Counted from the first letter of the stretch, positions 1-13,789 are shown. The stretch: DNA of 64,000 bases from Muricea muricata (GCA_963855995.1 OY979722.1:5022001-5086000), one strand, 5' to 3'. Numbers and translations are program-made. Notes: generated by a model not told the origin, from the sequence alone.

Positions 1-56
1 TGCAAAATTTATGTGCACCTGAAAAATCTTCTATTTTACAAAATTAATAAAATTGA

Positions 57-1612
<1,556 letters not shown>

Positions 1613-2682
1613 CCTTAGAATTCAATCACCTTCAAATATCAGGTTTTTGTAGCAACTTATTTTAAAGCAGATCTTTTAAATACGTAAGCCATGCAATATT
1701 CTTCCTTACAAATCTAAATCCAAATATATCCGGCGTCCTTACACAAATCCAAATTTCAAAACAGATCCACTTTGTCATGAATAGTTTAAGTGAACAATGT
1801 TGTGGCATGGACTCACGTCTATTAAAACTCGGGCAAAACTAGAATTTGCGCAGCGCTGGGTGTGATAATTTTAGTACTGCGCGAAATGTAAATCCGTGAG
1901 GCAATTACTATTGTTATAGTATTGCCAATCACTTGCTTATTAACGTTATTAACTTTGACATGTGTTTTAAGTAGTCCTAGTAACATTAAAAAATTCTTCT
2001 GCTCTTCCTCGTACTATCCCCTACGCAACGTAGGTAAGTAGAGCAACACCATAAAATGTAGACAAAATGTTGTTGGTAAACGTTTAGTAGATTTGTGTTT
2101 TTGTTTTGTACGGATATATGGGTGTCTCAACAAATAACATGGTGTAACTCAATGTTATAAGCAAATAACATGTATTATATCACTTTAATTTTCCGGGAGC
2201 TCCACGTAAATTTAGTATCCAAAGCACTCGAACCGTATAAGTAATAATTAGTGCATTAATTAGTGCACATACATTAGCACTGGTGAAGGTCGGTAATAAT
2301 TCCGTGTTCTCATATAGATCTTAGTCCAAGCCCAAACCCTAATCCTAACCAACGTTTTATTTGTCATGTTTTAACTTTGGTAAATTGAAGATTTGATTAG
2401 ATTTAGGGGTTGGATTAAAATTTAATTTGGCGTGCTGAGAACACGGAATTATTACCTGAAGATCTGAGCTCACGGATCGAAACCTTTGCGATAATAAACT
2501 TACTTGGTGTTTCCACCAAAATTGGACTGGTATGCTAGATATTCGCCATGCAAACTACAACAAGAAACTTACATAAGGTATTATTTATACTAATACCATC
2601 TACATTTGTTCTGAAATTGTAATTTGTAAAAAAGAGCTGCATCCCTCTTGTCCCTGACTTCAAATCGCGTTTACATAATTTA
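1613..2682. other. Intergenic, no gene recognised
   Basis: AT-rich spacer between the 3' ends of convergent genes (DECR1 on + and GTPase A on -). No conserved coding exon was seen. Open frames here are short and lack splice context. Confidence 0.6.
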
Positions 2683-4089
2683 CTAACAAAAACAGTCACC
2701 ACCGTACGTACTTTCTGCCCTGCTTGAAGAACTCTCGACCAGATAATCATGAGTTTCCTCTTGACTTTTACACAACTCCAGTGAATACTTGGCAAGTTGT
2801 TTCAGCAAGTCATCGACTCCTTGTCGCGTCTTTGCTGATGTCGAAAAACATGCGATCACATTCTTTTCAATCTCACGACGCAAAGCTTTTTCTTTTTCTT
2901 CAGGGATAGTATCACTTGAAACGGGCAAGTCAATCTTATTCTTAACTAGAATTAGTTTTGCCGATGGTTCATACAGCTTGACCATGTTGGCGATCCCTGA
3001 CAATCTGTGTAATGAATACTCGTCATCTGCGCCATATACCAGCAACACAAACTTGCTTCCTCTGTAATAAGACTGAGTCATACTTTCATGTTTCTCCATA
3101 TCAGCTGTATCCCAGATTTCCAACTAAAAGTAAGAGATATTTATTACATTACAGGGATTGTAACAACTTTCATACATGCAGGCTGGATTCGATAGTATAG
3201 TATGATACTGTAAAATCATGTGATATCATATATAGTCAACCACGAGACATAGTCTGGAAACTCAGCCAACGTCTTTGTTCTATCTTTTTATTTGTTTTTA
3301 TACTGACTTGGTATACAGGCTTTATTAAAAAGTAGACAAATGTGAAATCGCTCTCTACTACTTCGTGAAACGCTTCAAGGTACGGAAGTTTTTATTAATA
3401 GGTTGTTTTGGGTACTTACTGTACAATGCATGTGTAATAAACAGAAAAAATGAGATATTGAAAACTTCGATATCGTGGGGGGGGGGGGGGGGCGGGGTTG
3501 TGTCTGTTCCAACAATTTAAATATGGCTTACGTGCGAACATGGGGTTGATAATTAATTGTCGGGTGGTGTATTCCTGCGCTAACTTTCAGAAAATATGCT
3601 TGCGTCTAAGCTGTTCAAATGATCAAAAAATATAACTGTTACTTTTATAATCGTTTATATATATACAAATTACTGCAAATTAAAGAGAGTGCATCTTTTT
3701 CATTCTTTGTTGACTCCAGATTAATGCAGATGTCTGACTCCGTAATTCATGATTTTTGAAAAATGCACCAAATGGCACTGGCCACGGAACTCGGTGCAAT
3801 TTTGTAAAGACTGAATTTTTCACACAACATATAAAATCGTACTTTTTAATCTTACCGGTATAATGGTTTCATCGTCCTCCAATATTTCCTTGTGTGTGCG
3901 TTTTGACTCGCGGATAATCATTTTTTCTTTGCTGAAACCTAACTTAAACATTCGTTTAAACAGACTAGTTTTACCAACACCATATACACCGGCGAAAACC
4001 ACTTTGTAAGGTCTCGTAGGACTATCGAAAAGTGCACGAGTCTTCTGGACATCGAGTTGTCTTGAAAATTTTTGATGTCTCTGTTGCAA
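2683..4089 (-). CDS. Ras/Rab-like small GTPase A (divergent G3)
   Basis: Two minus-strand exons: 4089-3856 (open to about 4089) and 3123-2683 (stop TAG). The donor is CCG|GTAAG and the acceptor TTTTAG|TTGGAA. Exon 1 has the P-loop GVYGVGKTS. Exon 2 starts LEIWDTADME (G3, with Asp replacing the usual Gly of DxxG) and continues with VKNKID (G4) and TSAK (G5). It ends in a basic-poor tail with CFC, a Rab-like XCXC double-prenylation motif, so membrane attachment is expected. The intron position is identical in GTPases B, C and D of this window. No in-frame ATG occurs upstream of the P-loop in exon 1; the position of the paralogue B start codon here reads as a non-ATG codon. The start is therefore in an unseen upstream exon, non-AUG, or lost. 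Function is unknown; signalling or trafficking is inferred from the family. Confidence 0.75.
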
Positions 4090-4684
4090 ATTGAACGTGT
4101 TTAGCTTTGAATTTGTCGCATCACAGATGCACGATAGTATGGGACAATATCAAACAAATTCAAGTATGCATGCATGACAGTTCCAAGAAATAGAATAAAA
4201 ATTACTGAGCCTAAAAGAGCATTTAGAACAAGAGTCTGAATTACTAACAAACCAGAAAGATTTAAAAATTTGGCTTGGCATTTATGTATTTGCTAGGCCA
4301 TGTTTTTTTTCCATCATACGCAAGACGATGTCATTTGTAAAAACTTGCAAAAAGGGAACATCTTTACATTCGCAGCCATGCTCGTACCCAATATCTAATT
4401 AATGGGAAATTATCAGTCTGGTTTGTCATACTATATATACAATATACTGTCAGGAAACGTTTGTGCATAATTTGTAGGGATAGAAAATTAAAACTCCGAG
4501 GGTGAAAAATACGGTAAAGTTTAACATGGATTGAACCGACCCGAAACCTCCACCCCACCTCTTTACCGTGTTTGGCCCTAACGTGGATTGTGGTGTATTA
4601 AGCCCGTTTTCCACTTGAATCGTAGCGAAACCAATGAGCGAAACGTAGCGTGTATTGTGGCTACGTCATTAGGGTGAAAAACAA

Positions 4685-4987
4685 GGGAATGCGGCGATTG
4701 GGGGCGCAAATTCAAGTCCCGGATGCAGGGTCAAGCACCTATTGGCTGAACTAATGCTTCCTTAGCAACAGAAATCTGTATGAAATGTTTTCCTCATCGT
4801 TGTTTGAGGTCGTTTTGTGGGCAAAATAGTACTTTTTTAATTGTTTTTATTCTGTTCTACAATCTGGAATTATGATATTTTCAATATATTACGGGGAAAA
4901 CATTTCAAAAAGCACTTTTTTTGTATGGGAAATCGTGAATGAGCGAACATCTAGGACTTGAATTTGCCCCCCAATCGACGCGTTCCC
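4685..4987. mobile_element. MITE-like element, about 300 bp
   Basis: Inverted ends: 4685 onward reads GGGAATGCGGCGATTGGGGG followed by GCGCAAATTCAAGTCC. The reverse complement of the right end (to 4987) reads GGGAACGCGTCGATTGGGGG followed by GCAAATTCAAGTCC. A second, more decayed copy lies at about 22035-22356. An open frame on the minus strand near 4889-5083 is contained mostly in this repeat and is not treated as a gene. Confidence 0.65.
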
Positions 4988-5211
4988 AAATTTTACCTCG
5001 CTGCTTGGTTTCGCTTCTTTCTGTCTGCCACGTGAACCAACACCAGTTTCAACCATATGTTCTCTAGCCTTTTTAGACATCAAACTATAAGAAGAATAAA
5101 CATTCCATTACTGTTACTCTTTTCTGTTCCTGTATATGTTACTTATATAGACTGCTACTTTTTTAAATAGAGCTGCATGAGCTGTATGAAATGTATTATA
5201 TAAATGACGAC

Positions 5212-5655
5212 TCATCCTTCCTCGTACATCTGCTTTTTACGTTTCCTGACTTCTTCAATATTGTCAATCTCAACCTTCAATCCCTCTAACTGAATTCCAA
5301 TCTCCAAGAACTCCTTTTCCAAGCGTTTTTTCATCCTTCCACATTCAAAGTCTTCCAGTACGTCCAAAAATCTCTGGTCGGTAAAACAATGTAGCAAGAC
5401 GCGTAATGAACCAGGTTTAATGTCTCGAACCTCTTGGTCATCTCGCTCACCGCCGAGGCCCCGAGAAACAACGCCGTCCATTGATTTTGCTAATAACTTA
5501 TAACCGGCGTATAAGGCACCCAATGAAACCGCAGTGATACATAAATCTCTCACCGATTGAGCACTGTCACTACTGATGGTAATTAAAATGCTACCGCCCC
5601 ATGAAACGCTGGCATGAAGAGCCTTCCTTGCAACTTCAGCTGCTGAGTCTTCCAT
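5212..5655 (-). CDS. Small membrane protein with TRADD-N-like C-terminal domain
   Basis: A 147-residue single-exon frame with ATG at 5655-5653 and stop TGA at 5214-5212. A good acceptor (ATTTCAG) lies about 15 bases before the ATG, so an upstream non-coding leader exon is likely. Residues 17-27 are mildly hydrophobic, and residues about 38-57 form one convincing membrane helix. The C-terminal half contains DIKPGSLRVLLHCFTD, then a GRMKKRLEKEFLEIGI segment and a charged helix to the end. The pattern of a GSL-plus-hydrophobic strand, an L/F-rich helix, GR, EFLEIGI, and a terminal strand and helix resembles the TRADD-N family found in cnidarian and bacterial immune proteins, which is often coupled to membrane segments. 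The family assignment is from memory of the motif and needs a profile search. It lies between GTPase A and the channel-NACHT-LRR gene, all on the same strand, so a shared role in innate immune signalling is inferred. Confidence 0.6.
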   Translation of the reverse strand: MEDSAAEVARKALHASVSWGGSILITISSDSAQSVRDLCITAVSLGALYAGYKLLAKSMDGVVSRGLGGERDDQEVRDIKPGSLRVLLHCFTDQRFLDVLEDFECGRMKKRLEKEFLEIGIQLEGLKVEIDNIEEVRKRKKQMYEEG

Positions 5656-6940
5656 GACAATTTTTGTTCTGAAATGTATATAGTTTAGATCAGTTTACAT
5701 GCATAAGATTGACAAAAAAAAAAACAAAATAGAAAAGAATTAGAAATATTTTAATCTATTTTATAATTATTAATTTATGTAATTACCGGTTGCCATTAAA
5801 CAACACACGAAATGTAACATTATCGCAGTCAGGCAGGGTCTTAAACTTGCCCAAAAGTACACACGAGTGCAGGGACGTAACTAGGGCGTTAATTTGGGGG
5901 CGGGGGGGGGTGTATATTCGTATATTCATGTTCTGCCAACCTGCCCGACGAGTTTCTTTTCAAATCAAATTCAAATTTCTCAATTTGCAAAGAAATCTGT
6001 CGGGCAAAACATGAATATATGAATATACACCCTCCCAATTAACGTTCTAGTGACGTCCTCTTAAATAATGGCTTACTTTCGTAGTAATTCGTGCTCACTC
6101 GTGTGTACTTTTAGAAAAGATCGCCAGGCAGCCAGCCCGACCATTCGGTTCCACGCTGTGTAAACTTCAAGTTGTTATCATTATTCACTCCTTTAGAAAT
6201 TGAACATCGAATATTTGCATAGCATTTGCGGGACTAATTCGTGGGGCTGGCTACACGCTATAACTGATAGTATAGGCTCTTCCACTACCTCAAACGATAA
6301 AGTAAAAATCGAGCGAGGGCCCTATTAACTCGTCGAGAAGTTAGGGCCTTCGTACGTTGGAATTCCCAGCAAGCCTTTCGCGCTTGTATTCGACTCTTCC
6401 GCTTTCCGGCAACCTCAATCGCAATAGCTGTATATTAATAAGTAATATATAATAAACGAGAAAGCGTTTATCAGATATTAGTATAAAATGTGTGTGTTAG
6501 TTAAGAACAAGACGCTAGCCGCGGTTTTTATACGTACTCTACACACCGGTAGCAAACCGTTTCTAGTTTATTGTATGTTGAGCTATTAATTTATGCTGCA
6601 TGCCTGCATAGGCTTGCATTGCCTCGGTTACAATTACTGGATAAAGCATAAGCAGCCGATCTGTGTCTGATTTGCAAACGGTTGTAGATCAGATACAGAT
6701 CGGTCTGATTATAGTCTGATTGGATGCAAAATGCTTTATCGTATACTTATAAAATGCTTGGATGAAAACAATCGTATTAACTATCGTACTCTTACGCCCC
6801 GTCCACACGTATCCGGATTCGTTTGTATCCGCAAACATTTTGTTGCGGTTACGCTTATCGTCCACACGTATCCGGCGAAAACGCACACCGTAACCGCAAA
6901 CTTTTGAAAACGCTCTCCAGAGTTGAAACTTTATAATCGC
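5656..6940. other. Intergenic upstream of the TRADD-N-like gene
   Basis: No coding exon recognised. It holds a decayed hAT-type MITE at 5870-6059 and, at about 6797-6910, two copies of a GTCCACACGTATCCGG motif that look like a further transposon remnant. Confidence 0.5.
5870..6059. mobile_element. Decayed hAT-type MITE
   Basis: The left end is CAGGGACGTAACTAG; the right end read in reverse complement is GAGGACGTCACTAG. The internal arms repeat a GTATATTCGTATATTCATG motif inverted around about 5965. The CAGNGACGTAAC-type start is typical of hAT non-autonomous elements. The target duplication is no longer clear. Confidence 0.55.
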
Positions 6941-6949
6941 AAAGAAATG

Positions 6950-7400
6950 AATGATATTTGGTTCGAAAATCAAACTTAAAGTTTATGTAAATCAAAGGAA
7001 AATCTGTTCCGATTTACAAATATTGATTAAACACGCATTTCGTTTGTGCTTTTATAATGATAGAACCAACATGCACATTACTATATTAAACTCACCTATT
7101 TTATGCCCAACTTCCCTCATGAAATTCGCTTGGATTTTCAGACTAATTGATCGATGTTACATCCTTGTGCCGATTCTGCGAATTTAAAGTGTACATTGAA
7201 CTATACGTTTAACATTTTCGACTGTTTCGATGGAAGAAACTTAATGTGCTTACGGCTTACCTCGATAACAACATCGGCTTTGCCAGTTCCTTCGTAAATG
7301 TGTAATTAAGTAGATTTGATCTGGTGACCAAAAGGTCATGACCCACTTTTTAACTTGATTTCCTCCACAGAAGCTGTACGTGCATATAGCGCATACGTGG
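6950..7400 (-). repeat. Leader-region copy 1, upstream of the TRADD-N-like gene
   Basis: This shares stretches with 14800-15225 and 19000-19490. All three copies, read on the minus strand, end an apparently non-coding leader exon with GAG|GTAAG (here at about 7258-7265). The motif GGTCATGACCTTTTGGTCAC is present here and in copy 3. Reading frames are not conserved among copies (in-frame stops, indels), so a 5' UTR exon plus promoter region is the preferred reading. The next acceptor downstream on this strand precedes the ATG of the TRADD-N-like gene. Confidence 0.5.
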
Positions 7401-8103
7401 CAAGGTTAAATTTTCCTGGAGGAAAGCACAACGGTGGAAACATTGTCTATTGCGTAATTCGAATCTTTGTCGGAGCGCTTGGCTTCTTTTGCGAAATCTA
7501 TCAGAATTTGTCGTTTCAAAACGTGCGGAAGGAGACGATTTGTATTAAAACCTCCTTGTCGTTTTTTATTTTATAAAGTAGGGGACGTTAAAAATTCAAG
7601 TGGAAACATTGTCAATTGCGCAGTCGAAAGTTTCATTGCCCCTTCACGATGGAGTCTCCGAATCTGTCGAAATTTAACATAATTATATATACAATATATA
7701 CAAGCAGTGTAAGATAAAGTTGTACATATAGCACACAACATGAAATGGCCAAATACACTTCAAATGAATATTAATTAACGGTCGAAATCACATCCTTGCA
7801 CCGCTGAATCAAAAACGAAGCATAGTGAATTCCCAAATCCAAGAGGGAATCAACATTACTTAGTTGGGTTTGTGGTAAACTAAAATCAGCTCAATTTGAA
7901 AGAGTAAATCCTTGTTCTCATATGTCATCGATGTCGACGACGATCATTGTCATTGAGTAATTATAAATTTTTTGTGAGGTTCCTCCTTAAATGATTACCG
8001 GCAAAGACTCGCTGATGATCGCCGACATACGAGGCTGCCAAAATTTGCATATTGAATTCTCTATGGTGCAAGAATGTGATTTTAACCGGCAATTTCTATT
8101 TAA

Positions 8104-8875
8104 GGGGGTCCAATAGTAAATAATTTCAAAATTCATCGATTTTCAAAAAGTTTACAAAATATTGTTAACGGTGTTCTCTAAACATATCCAAAATTTCAAA
8201 CAACAAAATGAATTATAAACGGAGAAATTCAGCAAATTCTACACCGTGTTGGGGTAAAACCATGATTTTACCCAGAGCAAATAATGGTATGCAATTGGTT
8301 TACTCTATTGTGTCCTTTTCCATAGCATTGTTCGATTAATGTTATTCTAATGCATGCAAAAACTTTAAAGCAGTTTTTCTCAAATTGCCGAAAACCACCA
8401 ATCACCATTATTGCATGCGCAATATCTCAAGAAGTATGTAAGCTATTGACTTCAAACTCTCAATGTGTGTTCTGTGTTACATTCTCTTGGAGATGAACCA
8501 GAATCATAAAAATATTTGCAATACCATGCAAGTTATGATAGTCAGTATCATCTCGATAATATCTAGTTTCAATATTTTGTCCGCAAAAAAATTATTTTTG
8601 CCTCAATCACCATAGTTCTGGTTCATCTCCAAGAGCATGTGATATACTATTAAAATAAAGTTATTTTAGATTTTTATCATTCATAGTTGTTGAAATATCA
8701 TGTTTACAAATATATGGATTTTTCACCATCAGGGAGTAATTAACATGGTAACCACGACAATGGTAACTTTGAAAAACTTATTTTTATGTTTGTGGTACCA
8801 TGTCCTAACGCCTGACCAAAGATGAACTGCATAGCATTAAAACACACAAAATTTTTTTTTTACTATTGGACCCCC
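8104..8875. mobile_element. TTAA-flanked non-autonomous DNA transposon, 772 bp
   Basis: Terminal inverted repeats GGGGGTCCAATAGTAAA at 8104 and TTTACTATTGGACCCCC ending at 8875 are perfect over 17 bp. TTAA lies on both sides (8100-8103 and 8876-8879). A TTAA target site with G-rich ends fits the piggyBac or Kolobok groups. There is no transposase frame inside. The interior carries an inverted pair around a CTTGGAGATGAACCAGAA motif (about 8484 and 8615). Confidence 0.85.
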
Positions 8876-9168
8876 TTAATGTGCATTTAGTCATTTTGTG
8901 TTGCTAGGATACAAGATAAGTATCATTGGAAGCTAAATAACTCTATGCTATGCTTTCTTGCTATGTAAAAATTAATTCGCTAAATTCAGCATATGATGCG
9001 TTATAGCTTGTCAAATTTCTGTTTCTTTTCTTGAGACGCCCTGTAGACGAACTGTCAATATAAATAACCCGTTAATTACTTGACATTACTTTGTCAACAT
9101 ATAAACATTAGTTAACCATTGGAGCATACCTGTTTTTTTTTGCTCTTGTTCATGCAGTAATTTTATAA

Positions 9169-12100
9169 TTAATACATGGTCATTGTGAATCTGGGTCGGT
9201 TTGGATTTTGCCTTGCCCCAACTGCCAAGGATTCGCTCACAAGTTTTTTATCTTCCTTGGTAAAATTGTTACCAGATAGCATCAAGTTAACAATCTTGCA
9301 ATTGCTGCTTTGAAGTCCCTCGCAAAGGTATTGCAAGCCGGTTTGGTTTATCTCGTTGCAGGAAAGGTCTAGCGAAGTAAGTTTGCAGTTTGCGCTTTTT
9401 AATGCATAACAGATGTGTTTCATGCTCAGGCCACCGATCTTGCTGCTAGCAAGATCTAGTTTTTTAAGACTACAGCTTTCACTCTTCAAAGCATCGGATA
9501 GAAGCTTGATACCACGATCTTTCATTTCATTTCCACCCACTGACAAACTCTCCAATCTACTGCTGTTAACACCTGTGAGGCCATGGTACAAGCACTCAGC
9601 ACCTGCATCACCTATCGTGTTGGCTGAAATATCCAATTTGGTCAAAGTGCACTCGTTGCTCCTCAAAGCATCGCGTAGAGGCTCGATGTCACGAGCCTTT
9701 AGACCATTTCGTTTAAGTGCCAGATGAGTTAGTCGAGTTCTCCCTTCTTTTAATAAATCACAAAGGCTTTTTACTCCTTCATAGTTTATGTCGTTTTTAC
9801 CAAGGTCTAAATCGACTAGCTCGCAATCTTCGTGTTGCAATGCTGCACAAAGTGCAATCACTCCTTCGTTTCTTATTTCACACTTATAAAGATTAAGTCG
9901 AGTGATGTTGCAGTTACTATGAACAAGTGCTCTGCTCAAGGCTTTTGCCCCTTCTACCATTATTGAATTTACACGGAGAGATAAACTAGTTAGATTTAAC
10001 TGTTTTTCTACCATTGCATCGCACAGACTTTCCACACCCTTCGCTGTTATTCGGTTTAGGCTGAGGTGCAAACCCATTTTCCTGCGAGGTTCACCGTTTA
10101 TGTTATCACATAAGATTTGAATACCTTCATCGTCTAGCGAGATGCGGGTGAGATCTATGTTGGTAAGAATCCGATTTTTATTGAGAAGTGTTGCAAGACC
10201 AAAGCAACCGAGGCCAGAAGTTTGCCGATTCTCAGAAAGTGTTAGCTTGGTTAAAAATGGGACAAAAACCAGGAAGTATAATAATGCTGTGCTGTCGATT
10301 GATGTGATGTCCAGTCCAGAAAGATTGCATACATTATTCGGCCCACCTCCATCCAATTCTCTTCCACACATTTTCATCATGTCATCATCTTGCATTTCGT
10401 GTAGGAATTTGATAACAAGAATTGCTAATCTCTTTTCATTCTTGTAAGGATTCGCAGCTATCCTGCCTGCCCTCTTGGCATCTTTGATTTCTTTGTAAGG
10501 TGTTAGGGAACGAATCCACTGCAAAAGACTGCAAAAGAGGAAAAATTAACCAAAAATTCCATAAAACTGATAATCAGACTTGTCGCAAAGAGAGATTTTC
10601 GTAATTTTATTTTGGAATTAGACAGTAGAAAACGAACTACCTGTTCAGGATTATGATGAAAACATTGCATTGCCTTGCATTGAGCAATGTTTTGTCGCCA
10701 ATATTAATGAACTTTGCCAACAATAAAATTTAACCATTTATTCCATGAACTCGAGTCATGTGTGATATTAAACTGAATACTAATGATTGAAAGGAAATTA
10801 TTTCAAAAATTATAAACTTCCGTATATTTGACACCTTTTTCCAGGCAAAATTTAAAATTTAAAGAACTTCAAATACTTTCACTTCAAAGTTTGTAGCTTT
10901 TCAGTGTAAAATTTTAATAGCTAGTTCTAGGCCTTTTACTCACGGTCAGATCAGCTGATAGCAAAAAGAATATTGTTGAGCATTAATCGACGTGTAATCG
11001 GATGTAAAAATTTTGAACAATATTTTTGGACAACATTGAAAAATGCTGACAGCAAAATGTTGTTCAATTCTCAGCCCTGAAAAGGTTTTTTAATATGGTG
11101 TGCCCCAATTACATACAACAGTTGAAATCTTTGTGTTTCATAGCCTCAAGATATTTTGCGTATGCTCTCCGCTGGCAATAGGAGAGTGGGAGAAAATTCA
11201 ACCTTCCTGATCAAACGTTGTAATGCAATAAGATTATTCGTGACAACGTTAACGCTCAAAAATTCGAGTAATAACAAATTGGGAATTTTATGCATACAAA
11301 ATGACCTAAAATCCGACTATAGCCCTTGTCTAAACACTAATAATATCAATAGTGTACTGGATACAAAAATTTCACTGGCTTACAACGTTCAGATTGGGGG
11401 AAATTTGCTCTTTTGAACCAACGTATTGAATGCCTCATGAAGTATTATGATGTTGTTTTTAACAAGGGTAAATATTGCACAAAACATACCTTTGTTTGGA
11501 AGCATACCTTTCAGAAAGAGTTTCCTTTGGTACATCTATCTCCTTATTTCTTATTTTTTCTCCCAGTAAACCAAAGACAAATTGCATAACCAGATGCCAT
11601 TTTGGCTCCTCCTGGTAATTTTTCAGAGAACAAAGAAATTGCATGACATCGCCAATATCCCTCATTTTGTCAACCATATGCTGGGCAGCAAGAAACTCTT
11701 GAATCGTTGTGTGAAAAAACCGGTAGTATCCTCCCCTTAACGGAGTAAGTAGACCACAACTTACAATCCGTTGGGAGATGTCTTTAGCTTCGAGCTGAAA
11801 ACTCACTTCACTCAATTCCAACTTAGATTTTGCTAGCCTCTTCAAGGTTTCCATATACTTCTCAGGCGTTTGTGGTATGTTAGATGTAAGGTAACCTCTT
11901 GTCCCAAATGTGTCTCCGTACTTTTGTGTTTCCCAAATAATTACTCTAATGGCTCTTTGATAAAGCTCAGTAATCGTCTTTGGAACAAACATTGCAACAT
12001 CTTTGTCAGTTTTTGAGCGTTCGAAGCATTCTTTTAAAGTTAAGCACACGAGGTCACATACTTGAGGTAGATAACATAAACTAAAGAATTCCGGCTGGCT

Positions 12101-13789
12101 TTTAACGGTCTTCCAAATCTTAGCACACGTGTCCGTTTCTGATAAACGGCAAAATCCTTTCACGTAATTTTCCATATCTCGTCTACAGAAACCTAACAAC
12201 TCCAGCTTTTTCTGGAAGGTAATGCTAATTTCATTAGAAATGTTTTCTGCTTTATCACGTCTCGAAGTTGCTATCACGGTAGCGCCTGGAAGAAACTGAT
12301 CTTTCAGCAGTTTTCTAATAATTGTAAGCATCGACATCGGCTTTTGGTAATCGTCCGTGGAATCGTCATCCAGCTCTACCGAAAAGGTGTCCATGTTATC
12401 CAAATCGTCAAAAATTAGAACAACTTTCTTCGGATTTGCTAAAATGAACTGATAAAGTTCTTCAAAATCTAATCCGGATGGCATTCCCTTTGCTTGCCTC
12501 AGCATCTTCTTCAGCGTTGTGGACCTATCCTTTCTAACTGTTTGAAATGTGAGAAGAAATACAATTCTGTTTTCTAAGAATTCACATTTAACCCATCGGT
12601 AGAAAAGAGCTTTTGCAAATGTGGTTTTTCCAATTCCAGTGCGACCAACGAGGAGAATTTTACCACAAATTTCTAGGATTTCGGAATTGCTGCTCGCGTT
12701 AGTCGCAGAATTGTTACCAGTGTAACTGACAGCGCTGTTTGGTGAGCTTTCACAATTAACGTCCTTGAATGGCAGCAGATGTACTAGACGATTCTTTACC
12801 AAGTCCTGGTCTTGGCCGTGGTATAAATGAACATTATAAATCTCATGTCTTCGGAAGCTTTTCCTTTCGATTTCTTCATGAATCAAAAACTGGAATCTTA
12901 AATCGTGTAGCCTGTAAGGCTCTCGATACGACTTAAAATTTGAATTTCGATCAGCGAGCACTAGAAAGTGTTCCTCTTCCATTAATGTCTTTCGAATACG
13001 CTTCAAAATTTGCCGAATTGTTACGCTTCGTTTCTCAAGCAAATAGATGAAACAGAATTCGACGTCGTTTCCAAAATCGTTGTCCCGGCGATAACGGTTT
13101 AGCACATATACGACCTCTGCTACACCAAAGGCAGCAATAACAAAATCTATAACAAAAACGGAGGTCGCTAATGTGTCGAACTTCGAACCCAAAGGGTTGA
13201 CGCACTCCACAATGGTAAGGTTGGATCCATCGTTCAAATTTTTGAAGTTTGTAACCTGTGATGTGTCTTGTGGCCACTCGCACTTAAATTGTACGGCCGG
13301 AAAGCTGGCTGAGCCAAGTAGTAAAACAAACAAGATTAAAGGCGCTAAACGAGCGAGGAATAAGTGGATAACGTACAAAGGAAATACAAAGACTTGGGCG
13401 TCACGTAAATTGTCTAGCTGCCACGGTTCCTCCATGTTTTGACTGGATAACGTGTCAAATTTCTCGACTTTAGAATTAACAATGCCAGCATACGCGACGG
13501 AGATCAAAAGTACTAGACCGAAATTTATAACGATGAATCTGCTCACTGGTATAGAGGGATGGTGTTTCTTTTCATAGCTAATGTAACACCTCATGGTCAC
13601 ATAGTTCTTTGCCACTAATTCTGCAGCGATGGTCTCATTCGGGTTGCAGCGGAAATCGTCTTTCTCTTTCAAATCGTATCCAACTCCGATCAAAATGGCA
13701 GCCAACACAAACGTCACTGCTAGAATGATGCGGCCGTATTTGTTGTAACTTTTGGACGAGAACGGGATAAATGGCTGCCAAAGATCCAT
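9169..13789 (-). CDS. Four-TM channel-like / NACHT / LRR fusion protein
   Basis: Two exons, 13789-11490 and 10528-9169, join in frame (phase 2; AAAG|GTATG to TTTTGCAG|T) to give about 1,219 residues. The ATG follows an acceptor (GTTTCAG|ATG). Residues 21-38, 84-104, 135-163 and 208-231 form four membrane helices. The two outer loops each carry two cysteines (C48/C68 and C170/C196) and N-glycosylation sequons (N51, N190). This is the topology and cysteine pattern of pannexin/innexin and LRRC8 pores. A NDVEFCFIYLLEKRS segment after helix 4 resembles the cytosolic helix that follows TM4 in those families. The NACHT domain has Walker A GRTGIGKTT at 382-390, Walker B VVLIFDDLDNMD at 456-467, the ATSRR sensor at about 507-511 and a winged-helix region ending FFHTTIQEFLAAQ. 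Exon 2 holds 12 or so 28-residue ribonuclease-inhibitor-type LRRs. By analogy with LRRC8, the NACHT and LRR parts would be cytosolic. Predicted role: membrane NLR sensor, possibly an ATP-switched pore. The channel assignment is inference. Confidence 0.85.
10529..11489 (-). other. Intron between the NACHT and LRR exons
   Basis: Donor at 11490/11489 and acceptor at 10529/10528, about 0.96 kb. No other exon seen. A second GTATG donor occurs 18 bases inside the first exon (after 11508) and would keep the frame. Confidence 0.7.

Noticed and set aside
4889-5083. 64-codon minus frame beside the TRADD-N-like gene
   Set aside because: Mostly inside a MITE whose other copy does not keep the frame.
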